NCBI GenBank assembly: GCA_023391335.1
Contig: JAEWBG010000091.1
Location: 1 to 28,809, forward strand
Source: Pseudomonadota bacterium
GTDB taxonomy: Bacteria > Pseudomonadota > Gammaproteobacteria > Steroidobacterales > Steroidobacteraceae
Reading direction: 5' to 3'
DNA length: 28,809 nt
Part shown: positions 9,353 through 14,448 of the stretch, piece after piece
How positions within the stretch are numbered: position 1 is the stretch's first letter
Layout of the letters: each line of letters begins with the position of its first letter
Position numbers and translations under genes: made by a program
Notes under the pieces: generated by a model
Seen by the model: the letters and a program-made list of their open reading frames with translations, nothing else
Told to the model about the DNA's origin: nothing
Database searches by the model: none

Positions 9353-9704
9353 ATGCCGCGCTGCGGCGAGTGGATTGCCGCTGAACGTAGTTCTCGCCCC
9401 AATCGCGCAGCGCATGGATGATCGGCTTCAACGAGCGTCCCAGTGTGGTCAAGCTGTACTCCACGCGTGGCGGCACTTCTGGGTAGACGACCCGCTCAAT
9501 CAGTCCGTCTCGTTCTAACTCTCGCAACTGCTTCGTCAGCATCCGCTGCGTGATGCTTGGCAATTGACGCCGCAGTTGATTGAACCGATGCGTCCCGCTC
9601 AGCAAATGAAAGAGCAGGATGCCTTTCCACTTACCGCCGATGCGATCCAATGCGGCTTCAACAGGACAGCCGCCCGCGCAGTTATAGGTTTTGTGTTTGG
9701 CCAT
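9351..9704 (-). CDS. HxlR-family (winged-helix) transcriptional regulator
   Basis: A 117-aa protein with the family pattern 'CPVEAALDRIGGKWKGILLFHLL', then 'RFNQLRRQLPSITQRMLTKQLRELERDGLIER' (the winged helix) and 'VEYSLTTLG'. Two cysteines lie near the N-terminus (Cys9, Cys13). In characterised relatives such as YodB and HypR, N-terminal cysteines sense quinones, diamide or other electrophiles. The reading frame stays open for 35 more codons upstream, but those fall in a CTCAC-rich repeat, so the ATG at 9704 is chosen; no clear Shine-Dalgarno is seen. It is divergent from a dehydrogenase/RidA operon, which it probably regulates, with a palindromic operator candidate in the gap. Confidence 0.92.
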   Translation of the reverse strand: MAKHKTYNCAGGCPVEAALDRIGGKWKGILLFHLLSGTHRFNQLRRQLPSITQRMLTKQLRELERDGLIERVVYPEVPPRVEYSLTTLGRSLKPIIHALRDWGENYVQRQSTRRSAA

Positions 9705-9715
9705 AGAGACGGACG

Positions 9716-9830
9716 AGTGAGGAAGTGAGCAGGTGAGGAAGTGAGTGGCGTGGATCCCCAGGTTGAATGAGCTGAGACGATATGTGCACAGACGTATTGC
9801 GCATTTCACTTCCTCACTGTCTCACGTCTC
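9716..9830. repeat. CTCAC-rich short tandem repeats in inverted arrangement
   Basis: The gap upstream of the HxlR gene holds GTGAG-type 8-mers (9716-9746, four units when read as CTCACNNN on the minus strand) and CTCAC-type 7-mers on the plus strand (9807-9830, GTCTCAC twice). A perfect 12-bp inverted repeat (9716-9727 / 9807-9818) results, so the stretch could form a cruciform around 79 bp of unique sequence. Function unknown. Confidence 0.6.
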
Positions 9831-9835
9831 ACTAG

Positions 9836-9851
9836 GTATCCAAATAGATAC
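9836..9851. promoter_or_regulatory. Candidate HxlR operator palindrome GTATC-N6-GATAC
   Basis: A perfect 5-bp inverted repeat with a 6-base AT-rich centre and partly symmetric flanks (TAG / TAC) lies between the divergent regulator and dehydrogenase genes, 80 bp before the dehydrogenase ATG. HxlR-family dimers typically bind such short GTA(T)-type dyads. Assignment to this regulator is inference. Confidence 0.5.
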
Positions 9852-9931
9852 TACATACACAAGCAGTGCGTACTTGCGGAGTATAGCCTGACATTCGCAC
9901 ACTGCAGGCCTACCGACAAAGGAGATGGCAA

Positions 9932-10942
9932 ATGAAAGCCGTAGGTTTGTATCGAGGGTTGCCGATAGCGGATCAGCAGTCGCTGGTGGATGTGGAAGTG
10001 CCGACGCCGCAGGTGGCCGGTCGCGACGTGCTCGTGGAAGTTCGAGCTGTTTCGGTGAACCCGGTTGACTACAAAGTTCGCTCGGGCGCGCAGCCGACCG
10101 AGACCCCGAAGATCATTGGCTACGATGCAGCGGGTGTGGTCGCTGCGGTCGGTCCCGATGTGAAGTTCTTCAAGCCCGGCGACGAGGTCTTCTACGCGGG
10201 CGATATCACTCGCGCAGGCACGAACAGTCAGCTGCATTTGGTCGATGAGCGAATTGTCGGTCGCAAGCCGCGCAATCTGGATTTCGCTGCAGCCGCTGCG
10301 ATGCCGCTGACGACGCTCACGGCATGGGAGGCGCTTTACGACCGCTTCGGACTCACGAATGAAAATGCGCGCGGCAGATCCATTCTCATTATTGGCGGTG
10401 CGGGCGGTGTGGGATCCGTCGCGGTCCAACTCGCTCGGCGTCTAGGACTCAACACGACCGCCACCGCATCGCGACCTGATTCCATCGCTTGGGTGAAAGA
10501 GCTGGGCGCCGATCACGTGGTCGATCATCGCAAGCCGCTTGCACCGCAGTTGCTCGAGGCGAAGGTTGGCGAAGTGGATTTCGTTTTGTGCCTGACTGAC
10601 TACGCGCCGTACTTCGATCAATTCGCTGGTTTGCTCAAGCCGCAAGGAAAGCTTTGCCTGATCGTCAGCAACTCGAGCCAAGTGAATCTAAATGCGCTGA
10701 TGCAAAAGAGCATCACCGTTTGCTGGGAGCTGATGTTTACGCGTCCGATGTTCCAGACCGCAGATATGCATCGACAAGGCGAGATTTTGAATGATGCTTC
10801 GGCGTTGTTCGAATCCGGTGCGCTGAAAGGAACCCTGCGCCAGAACTTCGGTCCGATTAACGCGGCCAACTTGCGACGTGCCCACGCACAACTCGAATCC
10901 GGCACGACGATCGGCAAAATTGCACTTGAGGGTTGGAAATGA
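9932..10942 (+). CDS. Zinc-type alcohol dehydrogenase-like / NADPH:quinone oxidoreductase-like protein (MDR superfamily)
   Basis: A 336-aa cytosolic medium-chain dehydrogenase/reductase. The GroES-like N-terminal half contains 'VEVRAVSVNPVDYKVRSG'. The nucleotide-binding half contains 'ILIIGGAGGVGSVAVQLARRLG', a NADPH-type AxxGxxG motif. The catalytic-zinc cysteine/histidine pattern of true alcohol dehydrogenases is absent, so it more probably reduces quinones or activated C=C bonds. AAAGGAG lies eight bases before the ATG. It is divergent from an HxlR regulator with N-terminal cysteines, which suggests induction by electrophiles. It overlaps the RidA-like gene by 4 bp (ATGA), so the two are translationally coupled. 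Confidence 0.92.
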   Translation: MKAVGLYRGLPIADQQSLVDVEVPTPQVAGRDVLVEVRAVSVNPVDYKVRSGAQPTETPKIIGYDAAGVVAAVGPDVKFFKPGDEVFYAGDITRAGTNSQLHLVDERIVGRKPRNLDFAAAAAMPLTTLTAWEALYDRFGLTNENARGRSILIIGGAGGVGSVAVQLARRLGLNTTATASRPDSIAWVKELGADHVVDHRKPLAPQLLEAKVGEVDFVLCLTDYAPYFDQFAGLLKPQGKLCLIVSNSSQVNLNALMQKSITVCWELMFTRPMFQTADMHRQGEILNDASALFESGALKGTLRQNFGPINAANLRRAHAQLESGTTIGKIALEGWK

Positions 10943-11421
10943 GTTTCGATCGCTATCGAACGTGGTTTCGCTCGGCTTCGATGCTTGGCGTTTTCTTTTT
11001 CGCTCAAGTGCACGCAGACGCACCGCTTCCTCAGAAGCACAAATTCCATTTGAACGAAAAGGCCGAGAACGACATCGGGTACACGCAAGCCGTAAGAGTT
11101 GGGGATGTGGTGTATGTCTCCGGCTCGGTTGGAGCTGGGCCGATGCCCCAGGCGATTCGTCAAGCCTATGACGAGCTGAAGAAGACGTTAGATGCGTACG
11201 GACTCACGTTCCGCAACGTCGTCAAGGAGAACGTGTTCAGTACCAAGCTCGACGATTTCATTCAGCATAAGGATCTGCGCAGGGTGTATTACGGGGAGGA
11301 CTTTCCCGCCGCGACCTGGGTTCAGGTAGATCGGCTGTACGTGCCAGAGCTCGTGTTGGAAGTGGAGGTCACGGCCGTTGTGGGCACGCCAGGTCCGAAG
11401 AATTCGGCCCGAAAACCATAG
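10939..11421 (+). CDS. Exported RidA/YjgF-family protein
   Basis: A 160-aa protein. Residues 1-26 ('FRSASMLGVFFFAQVHA') look like a signal peptide with cleavage after AHA-type residues; a RidA/YjgF/UK114 domain follows. Recognisable parts are 'VRVGDVVYVSGSVG', 'AYDELKKTLDAYGLTFRNVVKENVF' and 'PAATWVQVDRLYVPELVLEVEVTAVVG'. The Arg-x-x-Val ending with a conserved Glu is close to RidA, whose members hydrolyse reactive enamines/imines, but here it would act outside the cytoplasm. The ATG overlaps the dehydrogenase stop (ATGA). An in-frame TTG at 10933 is possible but less likely. Confidence 0.88.
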   Translation: MSFDRYRTWFRSASMLGVFFFAQVHADAPLPQKHKFHLNEKAENDIGYTQAVRVGDVVYVSGSVGAGPMPQAIRQAYDELKKTLDAYGLTFRNVVKENVFSTKLDDFIQHKDLRRVYYGEDFPAATWVQVDRLYVPELVLEVEVTAVVGTPGPKNSARKP

Positions 11422-11562
11422 GCGGGAGGGGCGGCACTTACGTCAGTCTGGTATCGCATCCTTATGTCTTTCGTCGCTTGCCAGGTTCATCTTTCGCCTC
11501 AGGCCGTGGGGCATCGTTTCGTGATGCAATGCGCTGATCCCGGCCTGCGGCTATCGCATTCT

Positions 11563-11582
11563 CCGAGAACGCACATTCTCGG
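11563..11582 (+). terminator. Hairpin downstream of dehydrogenase/RidA operon
   Basis: A perfect 7-bp stem (CCGAGAA / TTCTCGG, 6-base loop) followed by GCTTTCT lies 141 bp after the RidA-like stop and 11 bp before the next start. The T-tract is poor, so it is a weak terminator candidate. Confidence 0.35.
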
Positions 11583-11593
11583 GCTTTCTGATT

Positions 11594-11959
11594 ATGACTT
11601 CGCCATTCATCTCAGCCATCGCCTTCCTTGCTGGAATTCTCGTCGCCATGATTGCCAATTGCAGAAGCGACTCGAAGGGCGCGCAATTGCAACAAGAAAT
11701 TCTCAAGCGTGGACGCATCGCACAAGGCCGAATACTCAAGGTTTGGCGACCGCCGCTGGCCGGCAGCTTCACTCGGGTGTATTTCGAATTCGAGCCGGAG
11801 GCGGGCGGAGCCATCCAGTCCTGTCACATCGATCGCCGCACCGTGGATGAATTGGCTGCGTCCTTGCCGCCGGTGGGCGCCTCCGTGGGCGTCCGCTACC
11901 TGCCGGAAAGTCCTACAAATGCGGTGATCGCCAAGCTGGTCTCCCGTTTCCGATCATGA
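11594..11959 (+). CDS. Small membrane-anchored protein, DUF3592-like
   Basis: A 121-aa protein. One N-terminal hydrophobic segment (about 5-22) anchors a soluble domain. 'GRIAQGRILKVWRPP', 'RVYFEFEPEAGG' and 'GVRYLPESPTNAVI' recall DUF3592-type proteins, in which a beta-rich domain ends in a YxPxxPxxAxI-like pattern. The function of that family is unknown. No Shine-Dalgarno is evident before the ATG, and a hairpin ends 11 bp upstream, so the start is uncertain. The next gene is 128 bp downstream with no clear link. Confidence 0.65.
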   Translation: MTSPFISAIAFLAGILVAMIANCRSDSKGAQLQQEILKRGRIAQGRILKVWRPPLAGSFTRVYFEFEPEAGGAIQSCHIDRRTVDELAASLPPVGASVGVRYLPESPTNAVIAKLVSRFRS

Positions 11960-12087
11960 GCATGACGTCCATCGTGGCCTCCACGTGAGCACGGTGGGAG
12001 GTTGATGTAGGTTTCAAGGAACCAATCTCAGCTGCCCTTCATTTCGTGGGCGACGGGTATCACCGCGAACTTTGGAGGTGGCTGAGT

Positions 12088-12354
12088 ATGGGTATTCTCA
12101 TCTGGTTGATCGTTGGAGGCGTAGTGGGCTGGCTCGCCAGCATCATCATGCGCACAGATGCTCAGCAAGGCATCTTGCTCAACGTGATCGTCGGTATCGT
12201 GGGGGCATTGCTGGCTGGATTCGTGATTTCGCCGATGATCGGCGTAGGCACGATCAACGAGGGTGTCACCCTCGCGTCCTTCCTGGTCTCGCTGGTGGGC
12301 GCAGTGATCCTGCTCGCGATCGTCAATCTGTTCCGCCGCGGCAGCGTTCGCTAA
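12088..12354 (+). CDS. GlsB/YeaQ/YmgE-family stress-response membrane protein
   Basis: An 88-aa, very hydrophobic, Gly-rich protein with three membrane segments. 'GILIWLIVGGVVGWLASIIM' followed by 'NVIVGIVGALLAGFV' is the transglycosylase-associated protein pattern. These small inner-membrane proteins are often stress-induced; the biochemical role is unknown. The ATG at 12088 has TGGAGG ten bases upstream. A longer frame from 12046 is rejected because it adds hydrophilic residues before the family start. A strong terminator follows. Confidence 0.9.
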   Translation: MGILIWLIVGGVVGWLASIIMRTDAQQGILLNVIVGIVGALLAGFVISPMIGVGTINEGVTLASFLVSLVGAVILLAIVNLFRRGSVR

Positions 12355-12380
12355 AGCGCTCGCCTGCAGGTGCGAATATT

Positions 12381-12419
12381 GGGCCGGGTGGCTTTTGGGC
12401 TGCCCGGCCCTTTATTTTT
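12381..12419 (+). terminator. Rho-independent terminator after GlsB-family gene
   Basis: A perfect 8-bp stem (GGGCCGGG 12381-12388 / CCCGGCCC 12403-12410) is followed by TTTATTTTT. The T-tract runs directly into the ATG of the AlkB-like gene. Confidence 0.85.
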
Positions 12420-13013
12420 ATGCAGCAGCAATCCCTGTTTGAGACCTCATTTCCGCGAGGCTTGAGTTATCAACCTGAGTTTCTCGACCGCGAGCAGGAA
12501 GCCGAGCTGGTCGAGCAAATTCGCACCCTGCCGCTTCAGAATTCAAGGTACAAGGAATACACCGCGCGCCGTCGAACGGCGAGTTTCGGCTATTCCTACG
12601 ATTTCTCCGAGAACGTAGCCCAGCCGGCCCCGCCGCCGCCAGGCGTCCTTGTGGAGCTGCAGAACCGAATCGCCGCGTGGGTGGGGCTTCGTAGCTCGGA
12701 GTTCGTCCAAGTGCTGGTATCCGAGTATCAGCCCGGTGTACCGCTGGGCTGGCATCGCGATGTGCCGGACTTCGAGACGATCGTGGGGCTGTCATTGGCC
12801 AGTACGGCGAGGCTTCGGTTCAGGCCCTATCCGTGGCGTCCTGAGCTTCGTAAACGGGTCTTCGCACTCGACGTGGAGCCACGATCGATCTATGCACTGC
12901 GAGGTGAAGCGCGTTGGGGCTGGCAGCACAGCGTGCCTCCTGTACCGCAGCTGCGTTACTCCATCACTTTTCGAACGGGCCGTGCGCGAGTGCAAACGGA
13001 ACCGCACGGTTGA
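12420..13013 (+). CDS. AlkB-family Fe(II)/2-oxoglutarate-dependent dioxygenase
   Basis: A 197-aa protein of normal AlkB length. Iron ligands are His112 and Asp114 in 'GWHRDVPDFETIVGLSL' and His170 in 'WQHSVPP'. The 2-oxoglutarate-binding pair is Arg179 and Arg185 in 'RYSITFR'. Relatives demethylate alkylated DNA or RNA bases oxidatively. Which AlkB subgroup it belongs to cannot be told by eye. The ATG is placed at the last base of the T-tract of the preceding terminator and has no Shine-Dalgarno, so translation may be leaderless or weak. No other in-frame ATG/GTG/TTG is evident between the terminator stem and this start. Confidence 0.9.
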   Translation: MQQQSLFETSFPRGLSYQPEFLDREQEAELVEQIRTLPLQNSRYKEYTARRRTASFGYSYDFSENVAQPAPPPPGVLVELQNRIAAWVGLRSSEFVQVLVSEYQPGVPLGWHRDVPDFETIVGLSLASTARLRFRPYPWRPELRKRVFALDVEPRSIYALRGEARWGWQHSVPPVPQLRYSITFRTGRARVQTEPHG

Positions 13014-13061
13014 CGTGGCGTTGAGTGCTGATCGACGGTTGTCAGACTGAAGGAGGAAATC

Positions 13062-13304
13062 GTGACTCCGCAATTTCGAGAGCAGTTTGCAGATCGAGGC
13101 CGCGACTTCAGGCTGGGCGGACAAACTAGAGCCGAGGATCTAGATTCGGAAGACTTGTTTGCCTTGATCGGCTTTCTCGCTGATCTCGCGCGCGATAAAG
13201 ATCCCGAGGCCCAGATCCTGCAATTCGCGCCCCTAGGCTCCCCGCCGGGATCGAATCCCGATCACGCCATTCCGCCGAAGAATAATGGGTTGGTGGAAGG
13301 GTAG
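13062..13304 (+). CDS. Hypothetical protein, 80 aa
   Basis: I do not recognise this protein. The GTG start is well supported by a perfect AGGAGG (13051-13056) five bases upstream. The first 45 residues are charged and helical ('AEDLDSEDLFALIGFLADLARDKDPEAQ'); the last 30 are Pro/Gly/Asn-rich and probably disordered. No membrane segment or signal is seen. It lies 48 bp after the AlkB-like gene on the same strand and could be co-transcribed with it. Confidence 0.6.
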   Translation: MTPQFREQFADRGRDFRLGGQTRAEDLDSEDLFALIGFLADLARDKDPEAQILQFAPLGSPPGSNPDHAIPPKNNGLVEG

Positions 13305-13342
13305 AACGCGGAATGATGGCCGATCGCCGCCTACGACTCATC

Positions 13343-13400
13343 GGCAGGCAGGCCTAACGGCAGGTAAGACGCTTTGCGTCAGGTGGGCCTACGGCAGGCC
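13343..13400. repeat. Imperfect direct repeat with small hairpin
   Basis: GGCCTAACGGCAGG (13351-13364) and GGCCTACGGCAGG (13386-13398) differ by one base and flank the hairpin GACGC-TTT-GCGTC (13368-13380). It occupies the gap between the 80-aa orphan and exbD. Nothing else is visible in 13305-13513 apart from the exbD ribosome-binding site. Confidence 0.5.
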
Positions 13401-13513
13401 AGAGAAGCCGCGCACAGGCGTTGACACGTAGTAGCTGGCCTGAACCTCTCTTCGCGAGACCTGTCCCACAATGGACGACCTCGTTGTCGCGTCAACAACA
13501 AGAAGGAGAGGTT

Positions 13514-13915
13514 ATGGCTATAAGCGTATCGCAGGGCTACGACGAACCCTTCAGCGAGATGAACACCACGCCTTTGATCGATGTGATGCTCGTATTGCTG
13601 ATTTTGTTCATCATCACGATGCCGGCGATGATGCATTCAGTGAATCTGAATGTAAGCGGAGGGAAGGTCCAGAGTGTCGCGCTGGAGCCGATCCGAGTCG
13701 GAATCGACTTCGACGGAACGATCACTCTCAACGGCAATGAAGTGCAGAGCTTGGCGATGCTGGAACGCTATTTCTCAGCCGAAGGCAGGAAAGCGGAACA
13801 ACGTGAAGTGCACGTGCGTGCGGATCAGCGTGCGAGGTACGACACCGTGGCGAAAGTTCTGGCGATAGCCCAACGAAATGGGCTCAAGCGAATTGGTATC
13901 GAAGGGAAGGACTAA
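13514..13915 (+). CDS. ExbD/TolR-family biopolymer transport protein
   Basis: A 133-aa inner-membrane protein. A short cytoplasmic N-terminus, 'MNTTPLIDVMLVLLILFII' with the proton-channel Asp23 in the single transmembrane helix, and a periplasmic domain ('HVRADQRARYDTVAKVLAIAQRNGLKRIGI') are all present. ExbD works with ExbB to drive TonB using the proton gradient. No exbB or tonB lies in this window, so it is an orphan gene, probably an extra copy that uses an ExbB encoded elsewhere. ATG 13514 has AAGGAGAGG just upstream; the longer frame from 13421 is rejected. Confidence 0.93.
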   Translation: MAISVSQGYDEPFSEMNTTPLIDVMLVLLILFIITMPAMMHSVNLNVSGGKVQSVALEPIRVGIDFDGTITLNGNEVQSLAMLERYFSAEGRKAEQREVHVRADQRARYDTVAKVLAIAQRNGLKRIGIEGKD

Positions 13916-13958
13916 AGAACGACCGGAACGGGTTCTGCAAGGGTTCTTTTAAATTGTG

Positions 13959-13987
13959 ATGCGCTTCGCACTTCGCGCGAAGCGCAT
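13959..13987. terminator. Strong 11-bp hairpin between exbD and convergent small gene
   Basis: A perfect stem ATGCGCTTCGC (13959-13969) / GCGAAGCGCAT (13977-13987) with a 7-base loop lies between convergent genes. There is no proper T-tract on the plus side and only an ATTT-rich stretch on the minus side. Closer to exbD, AAAGAAC (from 13914) can pair with GTTCTTT (ending near 13950). Together they are a plausible bidirectional stop. Confidence 0.5.
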
Positions 13988-14003
13988 TCACCGCATCAGC
14001 CGA

Positions 14004-14201
14004 TCACTTCTGTTTCCGCAGCCGCAGCGCTGCCATCGCGTCGAGCTGTTCGTCATCCACTGCCATCGACATTGCACCGGCAATCGTCTGCCATGCCCAG
14101 ATGCGTCGGCGTTCTTCGTTCGCTTCGCGGCTGGTGTGCGGATCGCAGAGGCGTTGCGCTTCTTCGATCGTCATCAAGCGTTCGCTCACATACCCACTCA
14201 T
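14004..14201 (-). CDS. Hypothetical protein, 65 aa
   Basis: I do not recognise this protein. A canonical GAGGAGA lies six bases before its ATG on the minus strand, which argues that it is real. It is charged and soluble: 'MTIEEAQRLCDP', a run of Glu/Arg ('REANEERRRIWAWQTI') and a basic C-terminus 'RLRKQK'. No membrane segment is present. It is convergent with exbD and divergent from the ABC exporter gene, sharing a 247-bp gap with the latter. Confidence 0.6.
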   Translation of the reverse strand: MSGYVSERLMTIEEAQRLCDPHTSREANEERRRIWAWQTIAGAMSMAVDDEQLDAMAALRLRKQK

Positions 14202-14246
14202 GATCTTCTCCTCAAGACGGCTCTCGCTCTAGCCGTCGAGACCGAG

Positions 14247-14273
14247 TATTGGGCCGAATTTCGCCGGCCAATA
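14247..14273. promoter_or_regulatory. Imperfect palindrome in divergent intergenic gap
   Basis: TATTGG (14247-14252) and CCAATA (14268-14273) form a dyad around a GC-rich centre (GCCG / CCGG) with an AATTTC core. It lies between the divergent 65-aa gene and the ABC exporter gene, so it could be an operator or a hairpin. ACGGCT...AGCCGT near 14216-14235 is a second small stem. No regulator is assigned. Confidence 0.3.
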
Positions 14274-14448
14274 TCAGACCGATGCTGAATCTGCGAACGA
14301 TCGCAAGAAGTACACGATTGCTCGACATCTGAGTGCTGAAACCTGCAGGAGAATCCACTGCGAATTGACGCACACAGGCGGCCATCAAAGCTGCCGAACC
14401 GACATTCGACACTGTGCGTTCGGGATTCAAAGGAGCCAATCTGATCGC

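Noticed and set aside
9705..9809. 35-codon N-terminal extension of the HxlR regulator
   Set aside because: It falls in CTCAC repeat sequence and precedes the normal family start; ATG 9704 is preferred.
13240..13275. tRNA T-arm-like sequence (CGGG-ATCGAAT-CCCG) in the 80-aa gene
   Set aside because: The loop lacks T54, and no matching acceptor, D-arm or anticodon arm lies at the right distance upstream, so it is not a tRNA gene or clear remnant.
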